Part shown: positions 24,517 to 32,451 of the stretch, piece by piece
Layout: each line of letters opens with the position of its first letter
Position numbering within the stretch: the stretch's first letter is position 1
Source of the DNA: Bacteroidota bacterium
Lineage (GTDB): Bacteria; Bacteroidota; Bacteroidia; B-17B0; Aurantibacillaceae
Assembly (NCBI GenBank): GCA_016711805.1
Contig: JADJSH010000003.1
Span: forward strand, 1 to 64,000
Direction of reading: 5' to 3'
DNA length: 64,000 nucleotides
The notes under the pieces: model-generated
What the model saw: the letters and a program-made list of their open reading frames with translations, nothing else
What the model was told of the DNA's origin: nothing
Database searches by the model: none
Made by a program: the position numbers and the translations under genes

Positions 24517-25743
24517 ATGTTAAAACTGGCCTCGGTACTTATTTTTATTACCACTTTAAGCTTTGCTCAACCCAAATTAGGAATTTGGCGCGGCGTGCTT
24601 TCTCTAAATCCAGAAAAACAAATTGAACTTCCTTTTAATTTTGAAATAAAAAAACTGAAAGGCAAACACCAATTAATTATTCGTAATGCACAAGAACAAA
24701 TTGTAGTGGATGAAATAAAATTGAAAAAAGATTCCTTCAATTTTAAGATGCCCATATTTGATACTGAATTTAGAACCAAATTAATTGGCGATTCCATCTT
24801 AACTGGACTTTGGATTAATCATACAAAAAAAGAAAATAACACCATTGCCTTTACAGCCAAAGCGGGCGACTCCAAACGATTTCCTTATGTGCCCGGAAAA
24901 CCAAATACCTTTTATGAAGGTAAATGGGAGGTAACTTTTAGTCCAGGTACTGCAGATAGTTCAAAAGCTATTGGCATGTTTACGCATGCTAACGGAAGCG
25001 CTTATGTGTATGGAACCTTTTTAACAGAAACAGGCGATTACCGTTATTTGGATGGCATGATGCATAATGGTAAATTATACTTAAGCTGCTTTGACGGTTC
25101 ACACGCCTTTTTATTTATTGCAGAAAATAATGGAACAGAAATTACCAAAGGTGATTTTTATTCGGGTTCAACATGGCATGAAAACTGGATTGGGAAACGC
25201 AATGATAAATTTGAATTACACGACCCAGAAAGTTTAACCTATTTAAAAAATCCAAATGCAGAAATTAATTTCACTTTTTACAATACTAAAAACGAAAAAA
25301 TAAGTTTAAGCGATCCTAAATACAAAAACAAAGCAGTGATTGTGCAAATTATGGGAAGCTGGTGCCCTAACTGTATGGACGAAAGCGCTTATTTATCAAA
25401 GGTTTACAAACAATACAATAAACAAGGTTTAGAAATTATTGCCTTGGCTTACGAAAGGACATCGGATGCCGAACGCGCTAAAACCAACTTAACGCGCTTA
25501 ACCAAACGTTTTGATATTGGCTACGATATATTATTAACGGGATTAACAGGCAAAGACAAAGCCTCAGAAAGCTTACCTTTTTTAAATGGCGTGATGGCAT
25601 TTCCTACCACTATTTTTTTAGATGCTAACCATGTGGTAAAATCAGTTTACACAGGATTTAGCGGACCTGCAACTGGTAAAGCTTATGAAGACTATACCGT
25701 GAAAACGGAAAAGTTAATTGGGGAATTACTTTCTAAGAAGTAA
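24517..25743 (+). CDS. TlpA-like thioredoxin-fold disulfide reductase, exported
   Basis: The 408-residue protein has a signal peptide ('LASVLIFITTLSFAQ'), a beta-rich N-terminal domain of about 230 residues and a C-terminal TlpA/thioredoxin domain. The redox pair is in 'VQIMGSWCPNCMDESAY' (C283, C286), and the cis-proline region is 'GVMAFPTTIFLD'. It would donate electrons to periplasmic thiols, for example in cytochrome c maturation or repair of disulfides. The N-terminal domain ('WEVTFSPGTADSSKAIGMF...GTFLTETGDYRYLDG') looks like the DUF-type domain often found with TlpA in Bacteroidota. It follows the GH92 gene by 36 bases but belongs functionally to redox upkeep. Confidence 0.88.
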   Translation: MLKLASVLIFITTLSFAQPKLGIWRGVLSLNPEKQIELPFNFEIKKLKGKHQLIIRNAQEQIVVDEIKLKKDSFNFKMPIFDTEFRTKLIGDSILTGLWINHTKKENNTIAFTAKAGDSKRFPYVPGKPNTFYEGKWEVTFSPGTADSSKAIGMFTHANGSAYVYGTFLTETGDYRYLDGMMHNGKLYLSCFDGSHAFLFIAENNGTEITKGDFYSGSTWHENWIGKRNDKFELHDPESLTYLKNPNAEINFTFYNTKNEKISLSDPKYKNKAVIVQIMGSWCPNCMDESAYLSKVYKQYNKQGLEIIALAYERTSDAERAKTNLTRLTKRFDIGYDILLTGLTGKDKASESLPFLNGVMAFPTTIFLDANHVVKSVYTGFSGPATGKAYEDYTVKTEKLIGELLSKK

Positions 25744-25747
25744 ATCC

Positions 25748-26281
25748 ATGAAACAAGTTATAATATTGTTATTGATTACTTTTCCCTTCCTAACAAAAGC
25801 ACAAGGACATGCCATAGGTATTGGGGCTGGCATCGATCTTTTTGGTGTTTCTGCTAATATTAATTATCAATACACCTACAAACTATTAAACTTCAAAACC
25901 AAAATAACCTACATCCCTCAAGGATTATACTATATTCCTAATAAAAGTTTCGTCAATGATTATTTTTTAGGAATTCATACTAAAGAAGGAAAAAAAGTGT
26001 TGTTATCCATTAATACTGGAGTTACACTATTATATACAGGCTCGTCCGCCTATTCGAGCGAAATAACGGACCAAGCAAACCCTATTCAAAATTTCAATTT
26101 AGCTTTTTGTGTAAATCCACAACATCGTATTACAACAGATCTCTCAATATCAACCTATCAATTTACAATCCTGAGTAAATACGGTGGAACTCAATCTTCG
26201 GGACTACGTGTAACTCTTGAAGTTGGATATTCATATCGATTTAAACATAAAAATAAGGCAACAAAAGAAAAGCCAAATTAA
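25748..26281 (+). CDS. Small outer-membrane-like hypothetical protein
   Basis: The 177-residue protein starts with a signal peptide ('KQVIILLLITFPFLTKAQ'). The mature part has alternating hydrophobic strands such as 'GIGAGIDLFGVSANINYQYTYKLLNFKTKITYIPQGLYYI' and a final 'GLRVTLEVGYSYRFKHK', which fits a small beta-barrel. It resembles conjugal-transfer or outer-membrane barrel proteins only loosely and I cannot name it. The ATG at 25748 is 5 bases after the TlpA stop and gives a clean signal peptide. Its stop overlaps the first copy of the 34-bp repeat (26279-26312), so this gene marks the cassette's left border. Confidence 0.65.
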   Translation: MKQVIILLLITFPFLTKAQGHAIGIGAGIDLFGVSANINYQYTYKLLNFKTKITYIPQGLYYIPNKSFVNDYFLGIHTKEGKKVLLSINTGVTLLYTGSSAYSSEITDQANPIQNFNLAFCVNPQHRITTDLSISTYQFTILSKYGGTQSSGLRVTLEVGYSYRFKHKNKATKEKPN

Positions 26282-26312
26282 TAAAACAAATTATTGTAAG
26301 GAAAACGAATCA
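26279..26312. repeat. 34-bp direct repeat, left copy (displaced hflX end)
   Basis: Identical to 26992-27025 except for one base at 26299 (A here, G at 27012). On the minus strand it encodes IRFPYNNLFY and a TAA stop. Its outermost three bases (26310-26312) also serve as the ORF6N stop codon. Confidence 0.9.
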
Positions 26313-26855
26313 TTTTTTCTTAGGAAGTTTATAGCCAATTTGTGGTCGTTCCTTTTTGTTTTCTTTCTTTTCTAATAGCTCATCTAAGTACTGAAATACT
26401 AATTCGATATTTTTATCATGATTACTCACTTTTTTCTTGATGTATTCTATTTCGAGTCTTAACTCAGCGTTATTCAAAATCATTTTACGCAAAGCAACAA
26501 AAGCTCTCATCACAGCAATATTAATTTCTCTAGCTTTTTTGCTTTTTAAAACACTTGATAACATAGCTACCCCGGTTTCAGTAAAAGCAAATGGAAATGC
26601 TCCTCCTAAAGATTGTTTAGAAGGTATCACATTTTGTGATACCATAATCCCAACCTCTTTTTCACTTAATACAAACATAAAATCATTAGGAAACAAGTCC
26701 CGATTTCTACGAACAGCTTGTTTTAATGCTCTTGTTTCTACTCCATAAATTTCTGAGAGATGAATATCTAACATCACTTTTTCTTCTCGTAATACAAAAA
26801 TCTTATTAATTATTGCCTCTTCAGGAAGTAATACTGTTACTATTTGCTTTGCCAT
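26310..26855 (-). CDS. ORF6N domain DNA-binding protein (KilA-N-like)
   Basis: The 181-residue protein carries the ORF6N domain at residues 12-100: 'VLREEKVMLDIHLSEIYGVETRALKQAVRRNRDLFPNDFMFVLSEKE', then 'MVSQNVIPSKQSLGGAFPFAFTETGVAMLSSVL'. A helical coiled-coil-like tail follows (residues 105-165). ORF6N proteins come from phage and mobile DNA and are thought to bind DNA, many as anti-repressors. The gene stands alone, without phage genes. Its stop codon is supplied by the flanking repeat. Its codons for V72 to P78 form a perfect palindrome that recurs upstream of the gene, suggesting autoregulation. Function beyond DNA binding is unknown. Confidence 0.93.
   Translation of the reverse strand: MAKQIVTVLLPEEAIINKIFVLREEKVMLDIHLSEIYGVETRALKQAVRRNRDLFPNDFMFVLSEKEVGIMVSQNVIPSKQSLGGAFPFAFTETGVAMLSSVLKSKKAREINIAVMRAFVALRKMILNNAELRLEIEYIKKKVSNHDKNIELVFQYLDELLEKKENKKERPQIGYKLPKKK
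26623..26643. promoter_or_regulatory. Perfect palindrome inside the ORF6N coding region
   Basis: GGTATCACA, three bases TTT, then TGTGATACC: both 9-base arms match exactly. On the coding strand it spans the last base of M71 to P78 and encodes VSQNVIP, a conserved part of ORF6N domains. It matches 18 of 21 bases of the upstream palindrome at 26870-26890. Confidence 0.8.
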
Positions 26856-26868
26856 TTTAAAATAATCT

Positions 26869-26891
26869 AGGTATCACAATATGTGACACCT
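26869..26891. promoter_or_regulatory. Putative operator upstream of the ORF6N gene
   Basis: An inverted repeat with 10-base arms (AGGTATCACA and TGTGACACCT, one mismatch) around ATA. It lies 14 bases upstream of the ATG at 26855, a normal place for a repressor site. The arms match the palindrome inside the gene. Binding by the ORF6N protein is inferred. Confidence 0.6.
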
Positions 26892-26956
26892 TTGTTCAGT
26901 ATAAAATTAAATAATATAATAGCAGGTCTTTGCTATGAAATATAGCAATATTTGTT

Positions 26957-26987
26957 TTTTCAAGGTCGCAAATTGCGATCTTGAAAA
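26957..26987. repeat. Palindrome between hflX and the ORF6N gene
   Basis: Arms of 15 bases, TTTTCAAGGTCGCAA and TTGCGATCTTGAAAA, with one mismatch around a single A. It starts 3 bases after the hflX stop. No T run follows on either strand, so it is not a usual terminator. Read on the plus strand, one frame gives RSQIAILK. Two shorter inverted repeats built on ATAGCA/TGCTAT lie at 26919-26953. Confidence 0.7.
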
Positions 26988-26990
26988 TTT

Positions 26991-28190
26991 CTAATAAAAC
27001 AAATTATTGTAGGGAAAACGAATCACATGAACTTTCTTCACGGTATCGTACACTAGTTTTTTAAAGTCAGTTATATTGTCTTTGTTCTTAGCGCTAATGT
27101 AAACACAAGTTTGATCTAAGTTCGTCATCCAGGTTTTTTTCAATTCATCTAATGATAAATTTTCTCTGGTAACAGGCGTTAAATCATCTTCATCTTTTTT
27201 CACGTATTTAAACGCGTCAATTTTATTGAATACTAAAATTGTTTCTTTATCTCCAGCACCAATGTCAATTAAGGTTTGGCGTACTACATTGATATGATCT
27301 TCAAAATTAGGATGTGAAATATCTACCACGTGTAATAAAATATCCGCTTCACGAACTTCATCTAAAGTGCTTTTAAAACTTTCTACTAGCTGTGTTGGTA
27401 GTTTTCTAATAAAACCAACCGTGTCGCATAACAAGAAAAATAAATTATCAATGGTTACTTTTCGTACTGTTGTATCTAACGTAGCAAATAATTTATTTTC
27501 CGCAAATACTTCGCTTTTGCTAATCATATTCATGATGGTAGATTTACCAACATTGGTATAACCTACTAAAGCCACACGTACAAATTCGCCACGGTTTTTA
27601 CGTTGCGTAGCCATTTGTTTGTCAATCACTTTTAAATCTTCCTTTAGCTGAGCAATTCTATCACGAGCAATACGTCTATCTGTTTCAATTTCTTTCTCCC
27701 CTGCTCCACCACGTGTACCAGTACCTCCACGTTGACGCTCTAAGTGAGTCCACATACCTGTTAAGCGCGGTAATAAATATTGTAATTGTGCTAACTGAAC
27801 TTGTGTTTTTGCATGAGCCGTTTGCGCCCGTTGAGAGAATATTTCTAGAATTAACGTTGTTCTATCTAATATTCTCGTTCCTAATTCTTTTTCTAAATTT
27901 CGCTGCTGTGAAGGCGATAGCTCATCATCAAAAATTACAACGGTAATTTTGTTTTCTTTAATATACGTTTTAACATCGCTTAATTTTCCTTTTCCTAAAA
28001 AAGTCGCTTTATCTGGTCTTTCTAATTTTTGAGTAAATACTTTTTTAGTTTCAACGCCATAGGTCATGGCTAAAAAAGCCAACTCATCTAAATATTCATA
28101 AGATAAAGCTTCGTTTTGTCGTTTATTAATAACGCCAATTAATACGGCGGTATTTGCTTGTGTTTCGGTAGAGTGCAGTTCTGATTTCAA
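26991..28190 (-). CDS. hflX: GTPase HflX
   Basis: The 399-residue GTPase binds ribosomes and splits stalled 70S particles under stress. The N-terminal HflX domain contains 'LATFLGKGKLSDVKTYI'-type sequence and 'VIFDDELSPSQQRNLEKELG', then the linker 'RGGTGTRGGAGEKEIETDRR'. The G domain has G1 'ALVGYTNVGKSTIMN', G3 'LCDTVGFIRKLP' and G4 'LVFNKID'. Length is normal. Its last ten residues lie in the right copy of the 34-bp repeat that borders the ORF6N cassette, so the present 3' end may have been supplied by an insertion. It begins 5 bases after the cytochrome gene's stop and may share its transcript. Confidence 0.96.
   Translation of the reverse strand: MKSELHSTETQANTAVLIGVINKRQNEALSYEYLDELAFLAMTYGVETKKVFTQKLERPDKATFLGKGKLSDVKTYIKENKITVVIFDDELSPSQQRNLEKELGTRILDRTTLILEIFSQRAQTAHAKTQVQLAQLQYLLPRLTGMWTHLERQRGGTGTRGGAGEKEIETDRRIARDRIAQLKEDLKVIDKQMATQRKNRGEFVRVALVGYTNVGKSTIMNMISKSEVFAENKLFATLDTTVRKVTIDNLFFLLCDTVGFIRKLPTQLVESFKSTLDEVREADILLHVVDISHPNFEDHINVVRQTLIDIGAGDKETILVFNKIDAFKYVKKDEDDLTPVTRENLSLDELKKTWMTNLDQTCVYISAKNKDNITDFKKLVYDTVKKVHVIRFPYNNLFY
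26992..27025. repeat. 34-bp direct repeat, right copy (current hflX end)
   Basis: Codes the present C-terminus IRFPYNNLFY of HflX and the first two bases of its TAG stop. It differs from the left copy by one silent base (CCC versus CCT proline). Confidence 0.9.
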
Positions 28191-28195
28191 TAGTA

Positions 28196-28801
28196 CTATT
28201 TTCCTTTTAAATCTGTTTCGATGTATGAAGCTACTGCTTCAATTTGTTCAGCGGTTAAAGCATCTTTGTAAGCAGCCATCGTGTTTTTACCATTGGCAAT
28301 AATTTCTACAATACCAGCGTGTGGCAATTGAGTCACCGATAAATCTTTAGCGCCACTTAACCCTAATTTACCATTATCACCGTGACATAAAGCACATTTA
28401 TCTGTAAAAATTTCTTTGCCATTAACAGCTACAATTTTTTCTCCAGCCTTCGCTCCTTTTGACTTGTATGCCAAAGAAAATGATACCACGATAAAGAAGA
28501 AAGATAGAGTTGCTAATATTTTGTTTTTCTTTTTAAAACCAACCACCGCTAAAGGAATTGATAAGAACACCAAAACCAATTTAATAATCATAAACTTATT
28601 GATTTCGGGAACTTGAGTGATTAAGAAAACGCCTGTTGCCAAAAAGCCAAAGCTCACAATCATTTCTGCAACTTTAGTTTTCTTTTTAAATTTCTCCAAT
28701 AATTCTTCCTTATCACTTAATAATAAAATCGTTTTAATTAAGTAGATCAATGTAAATAACACCACAAATAAGGTGTGTGAATGAAGCATGCCTGTAGCCA
28801 T
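28196..28801 (-). CDS. Membrane-anchored cytochrome c with SirB-like N-terminal domain
   Basis: The 201-residue protein has four hydrophobic helices in its first 125 residues ('LFVVLFTLIYLIKTILLL', 'VSFGFLATGVFLI', 'IIKLVLVFLSIPLAVVGF', 'ILATLSFFFIVVSFSLAY'), resembling the SirB/DUF420-like membrane fold. Residues from about 128 form a small cytochrome c domain with 'DKCALCHGDNGKLGL' (heme-binding CxxCH), an axial methionine candidate in 'NGKNTMAAYK' and the closing helix 'EQIEAVASYIETDL'. It should carry electrons at the outer face of the inner membrane. Heme attachment would need the cytochrome c maturation machinery. It directly precedes hflX on the same strand. Confidence 0.85.
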   Translation of the reverse strand: MATGMLHSHTLFVVLFTLIYLIKTILLLSDKEELLEKFKKKTKVAEMIVSFGFLATGVFLITQVPEINKFMIIKLVLVFLSIPLAVVGFKKKNKILATLSFFFIVVSFSLAYKSKGAKAGEKIVAVNGKEIFTDKCALCHGDNGKLGLSGAKDLSVTQLPHAGIVEIIANGKNTMAAYKDALTAEQIEAVASYIETDLKGK

Positions 28802-28883
28802 TGTATAATTTTTTTAGTTCAAAATTAACAATTTATCTTAAAACAAAAACTCTAAAGTAATTTTTATAAATAAGCGATAATGC

Positions 28884-28891
28884 TATATTTG
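28884..28891 (+). promoter_or_regulatory. -7 promoter element for the amidohydrolase gene
   Basis: TATATTTG fits the TAnnTTTG box, 18 bases before the ATG at 28910. It is in the divergent gap to the cytochrome gene. A TTG 19 bases upstream is not present (TTT instead). Confidence 0.45.
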
Positions 28892-28909
28892 TTACAATTA
28901 AAACATATT

Positions 28910-31900
28910 ATGCGTCAATTACTTTTATTAATATCTACCGCCTTTGTTATCAATAAGGGTTTAGTGGCTCAAACTACTTTTCCTAATAATGGAGCGCCAA
29001 ACAACATACACACGCTTTATGCCTTCACCAACTGCACATTGCATGTGGATGCGGAAGTGACGATTGTAAACGCCACTTTATTTGTAAAAGATGGCGTGAT
29101 AGTGAATGCAGGTGCAAATTTGGTGTCGAGCAAAGATGCCGTTACTATAGATTTAAAAGGAAAACACGTTTATCCTGCCTTTATTGATTTATACAGCGAT
29201 TATGGCATGCCTGAAGTAAAAAGAATGCAGAATGACGATGCTCCAAAAAAAGGCGCTTTCGGCTGGAATCAGGCTATTAAAAGCGAAGTGGAAGCACAAA
29301 AAGTATTTTTACATAATCAACAAAAAGCAGATGAGTTACGTAAATTAGGCTTTGGAGCTGTATTAACTCATCAAAAAGATGGTATTGTAAGAGGAAGTGG
29401 TGCTTTAGTGAATTTAGTAAATGCTAAAGAAAATGAAAGCATTATTAAAGATAGAGCGGCTGGTTTTTATTCATTTAACAAAGGAAGCTCGCCACAAGAT
29501 TATCCTTCTTCATTAATGGGAGCGATTGCTTTATTGCGACAAACTTATTACGATGCTTCATGGTATAAAGCTAATGCTACAAAAACAGAGTATAATATTT
29601 CATTAGAAGCGTTTAATAAATTACAGGAGTTGCCCTCCATTTTTGAAGGTAACGATAAATACAATGATATTCGCGGAAAAAAAGTAGGTGATGAATTTAA
29701 AGTGAAATACATTATCAAAGGTGGTGGCAACGAATACCAGCGAATGTATGACATACAAAATTCATTTTCTAATTTCATTATTCCTATCAATTTTCCAGAA
29801 GCCATTGATGTGGAAGATCCTTTTGATGCAGAACAAGCATCTTTAACCGATTTAAAAAACTGGGAAATGGCTCCTGCAAATTTAGCAGAGTTAGAAAAAA
29901 ACAATGTATCGTTTTGCATTACCACAGCTGATTTAAAAGATAAATCCACTTTCTTAAAAAACATACGCAAAGCAGTAAAATATGGTTTATCTGAGAAAAT
30001 GGCGTTGAAGGCATTAACTTATAACCCAGCAAATTTTATTGGTGTGCAAACTAAAATTGGCAGTTTAAAACAAGGTATGATCGCCAATTTTTTTATTGCT
30101 TCTAAATCTATTTTTGAAGACGATGCGATAGTTTATGAAACCTGGAGTAATGGCGTAAAGCATCAGTACAACGATTTATCGGTACCACATATTAATGGAA
30201 CATATCAATTAGTGTATGGTTCAAATTCACATAAAATTACCATAAACAAAGAGCAAGAAAATTATACAGGCTTAGTACAATTAAAAGACAGCCTAAAAGC
30301 AAAAGCCAACGTGACTTTTAAAAATAATTTATTGACTTTAAGTTTCCCATACGATTCTACGTTTACTATACGCTTATCAGGAAATTATAACGAAAACACC
30401 AAATCATTTTCGGGCAAAGGTCAATACACTAATGGAAACTGGATTGATTTTAAATTGACAAATTTAAACGTGATTGATACAGCAAAAAATCCTTCTCCTA
30501 AAAAAGAAGTTGTTGATTATGGAAAAACCTATTACCCTTTTGGTGCATATGGCGAAGCGGAAGCAACTGCTGGCTTAATTAAAGATACATGGTCGAAATT
30601 TAAAAAGACTTATGATGGTGTTTTAATTAAAAACGCTACTATTTGGACGAATGAGAAAGATTCTATCCTATCCAACCAAGATGTGTATGTGGTGAATGGA
30701 AAGATTACACAAATCGGCGCTAATTTAAACGCCACAGGAAACATAAGAGTCATTGACGGAAAAGGTATGCATCTAACTCCTGGCATTGTGGATGAGCATT
30801 CGCATATTGCATTATTTAGCGTAAACGAAGGTGCTGATGCTAGCAGTGCAGAAGTTAGAATGAGCGACGTTATTAATCCTGATGATATCAATGTGTATCG
30901 TCAGTTAGCTGGCGGAGTAACGACAGCACAATTATTACATGGTTCTGCAAATCCAATTGGTGGACAAAGTTGTATCATTAAATTACGTTGGGGTAAAAGT
31001 GCTGACGAGTTTAAATTTGAAAATGCACCTGGCTTTATCAAATTTGCTTTAGGAGAAAACGTCAAACATTCAAACGGTACAAACCCTGATCAAGTAAGGT
31101 TTCCTCAAACACGTATGGGTGTGGAACAATTGTATTACGACTATTTTACCAGAGCAACCGCTTATAAAAAACAAATGGTAGATTTTGGTAAACTTACTCC
31201 GAAACAAATAGAGACAAGCAAAACAACAACTCCACGCAGAGATTTAGATTTAGAAGCCTTAGCAGAAATATTAGACAACAAACGTTTTATTACTTGCCAC
31301 AGTTACGTTCAAAGCGAAGTAAACATGTTAATGCACGTGGCAGACAGTATGAAATTTAAAGTAAACACTTTTACACATATTTTAGAAGGCTACAAACTTG
31401 CCGACAAGTTAAAAGCACATGGAGCTAACGCTTCTACGTTTGCCGATTGGTGGGCTTATAAATTAGAAGTAATGGATGCCATTCCTCAAAACGCAGCCAT
31501 GTTAACTAAAGTGGGTGTAAACACGGGAATCAACTCAGATGATGCTGAAATGGGAAGACGCTTAAATCAAGAAGCAGCTAAAACTATTAAATATGGCGGC
31601 TTAACAGAAGTACAAGCTTTAAAGTTAATTACTTTAAATCCAGCAAAGATGTTACACATTGATGATAAAGTAGGAAGTATTAAAGTAGGCAAATCAGCAG
31701 ATTTAGTGCTATGGACAGATAATCCTTTAAGTATTTATGCCAAAGTAAACACCACCATTATTGACGGACAAGTTTACTACGATAAAAACGATGAAGCAAA
31801 ATTACAAGAAGACATTAAAAAAGAACGCGCTCGTATCATTGCTAAATTAATTGTAGAAAAAAATAAAGGTGCTAAAGTCATTAAACCTCAATCTAAAAAA

Positions 31901-31942
31901 CAAAATCACTTTCATTGTGATAGTGAAGAGAGTGGGTTTTAG
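28910..31942 (+). CDS. Exported double amidohydrolase-like protein
   Basis: The protein of 1010 residues has a signal peptide ('RQLLLLISTAFVINKGLVAQ') and two amidohydrolase-superfamily halves. In the first (to about residue 430) the usual metal-binding HxH after the beta-1 strand is replaced by 'YPAFIDLYSDYGMP', so this half is probably non-catalytic, though it keeps the end motif 'ALKALTYNPANFIGVQTKIGSLKQGMIANFFIAS'. The second half has the intact 'LTPGIVDEHSHIALF' (H630, H632) and a late 'MLHIDDKVGSIKVGKSADLVLWTDNP'. The product is likely periplasmic and hydrolyses a cyclic amide or related bond; the substrate is unknown. The ATG at 28910 gives a cleaner signal peptide than 28880. Confidence 0.9.
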   Translation: MRQLLLLISTAFVINKGLVAQTTFPNNGAPNNIHTLYAFTNCTLHVDAEVTIVNATLFVKDGVIVNAGANLVSSKDAVTIDLKGKHVYPAFIDLYSDYGMPEVKRMQNDDAPKKGAFGWNQAIKSEVEAQKVFLHNQQKADELRKLGFGAVLTHQKDGIVRGSGALVNLVNAKENESIIKDRAAGFYSFNKGSSPQDYPSSLMGAIALLRQTYYDASWYKANATKTEYNISLEAFNKLQELPSIFEGNDKYNDIRGKKVGDEFKVKYIIKGGGNEYQRMYDIQNSFSNFIIPINFPEAIDVEDPFDAEQASLTDLKNWEMAPANLAELEKNNVSFCITTADLKDKSTFLKNIRKAVKYGLSEKMALKALTYNPANFIGVQTKIGSLKQGMIANFFIASKSIFEDDAIVYETWSNGVKHQYNDLSVPHINGTYQLVYGSNSHKITINKEQENYTGLVQLKDSLKAKANVTFKNNLLTLSFPYDSTFTIRLSGNYNENTKSFSGKGQYTNGNWIDFKLTNLNVIDTAKNPSPKKEVVDYGKTYYPFGAYGEAEATAGLIKDTWSKFKKTYDGVLIKNATIWTNEKDSILSNQDVYVVNGKITQIGANLNATGNIRVIDGKGMHLTPGIVDEHSHIALFSVNEGADASSAEVRMSDVINPDDINVYRQLAGGVTTAQLLHGSANPIGGQSCIIKLRWGKSADEFKFENAPGFIKFALGENVKHSNGTNPDQVRFPQTRMGVEQLYYDYFTRATAYKKQMVDFGKLTPKQIETSKTTTPRRDLDLEALAEILDNKRFITCHSYVQSEVNMLMHVADSMKFKVNTFTHILEGYKLADKLKAHGANASTFADWWAYKLEVMDAIPQNAAMLTKVGVNTGINSDDAEMGRRLNQEAAKTIKYGGLTEVQALKLITLNPAKMLHIDDKVGSIKVGKSADLVLWTDNPLSIYAKVNTTIIDGQVYYDKNDEAKLQEDIKKERARIIAKLIVEKNKGAKVIKPQSKKQNHFHCDSEESGF

Positions 31943-31944
31943 TA

Positions 31945-32451
31945 ATGGCCGTTTCTGACGATCTTTTAATTATTCAACAACATGTTTTTGAAGCTTGTGG
32001 TTTTGATTACACAAAGCCTATACAAGAAATAGAAAGTGCAGAGTACAATGCTTGTTCTTTTACATTAAATGATTTACACGTAAAATTTAGAACCGCCAAA
32101 ATTACTCCAACAAAAACTGGGCAATTTGTAACGCTTTGGAAAAGGTTGAATACAGGAATCATTGCGCCTTTTGAAGCTTCAGATTCAATTGGCCTCGTTA
32201 TCATTAGTGTTAGAAAAGAAAATCGATTTGGACAGTTTGTCTTTCCTAAATCTGTTTTATGCACACAAAGTATATTAACCGTCAATGATAAAGAAGGTAA
32301 ACGTGGTTTTAGAGTTTATCCGCCTTGGGACGAAACAACAAACAAACAAGCAATCAAAACACAGAATTGGCAGTTACATTATTTTTTAGATTTATCAAAT
32401 CTTTTGAAGATTGATGTTGAGAAAGTTAAGATGCTATTCGGTGATAAGTAA
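31945..32451 (+). CDS. MepB family protein
   Basis: The 168-residue cytoplasmic protein matches the MepB family: 'ACSFTLNDLHVKFRTAKITPTKTGQFVTLWKR', 'IGLVIISVRKENRFGQFVFPKSVL' and 'KGKRGFRVYPPWDETTNKQAIKTQNWQLHYFLDLS'. MepB lies beside a multidrug efflux pump in Staphylococcus, but its own role is not known and no pump is present here. The start follows the amidohydrolase stop by 2 bases, so they are cotranscribed. Length is normal for the family. Confidence 0.88.
   Translation: MAVSDDLLIIQQHVFEACGFDYTKPIQEIESAEYNACSFTLNDLHVKFRTAKITPTKTGQFVTLWKRLNTGIIAPFEASDSIGLVIISVRKENRFGQFVFPKSVLCTQSILTVNDKEGKRGFRVYPPWDETTNKQAIKTQNWQLHYFLDLSNLLKIDVEKVKMLFGDK

Larger units (their letters stand above)
26279..27025. 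mobile_element. Candidate minimal ORF6N cassette inserted at the 3' end of hflX
   Basis: A 747-bp stretch begins and ends with the same 34-bp sequence, and contains one gene (ORF6N) plus palindromes. The outer copy still encodes the last ten residues of HflX and a stop codon, as the inner copy does, so hflX reads through intact. This arrangement is what site-specific insertion with gene-end regeneration leaves behind. The repeat unit is 713 bp. No recombinase, transposase or terminal inverted repeats are present, so movement would need a helper. Insertion is inferred from the duplication; it is not proven. Confidence 0.6.

Noticed and set aside
26957..26987. Terminator of hflX.
   Set aside because: No T run follows the stem on the minus strand; the T bases are in the stem itself.
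26279..27025. Insertion sequence with target-site duplication.
   Set aside because: No transposase and no terminal inverted repeats, and 34 bp is too long for a normal target duplication.
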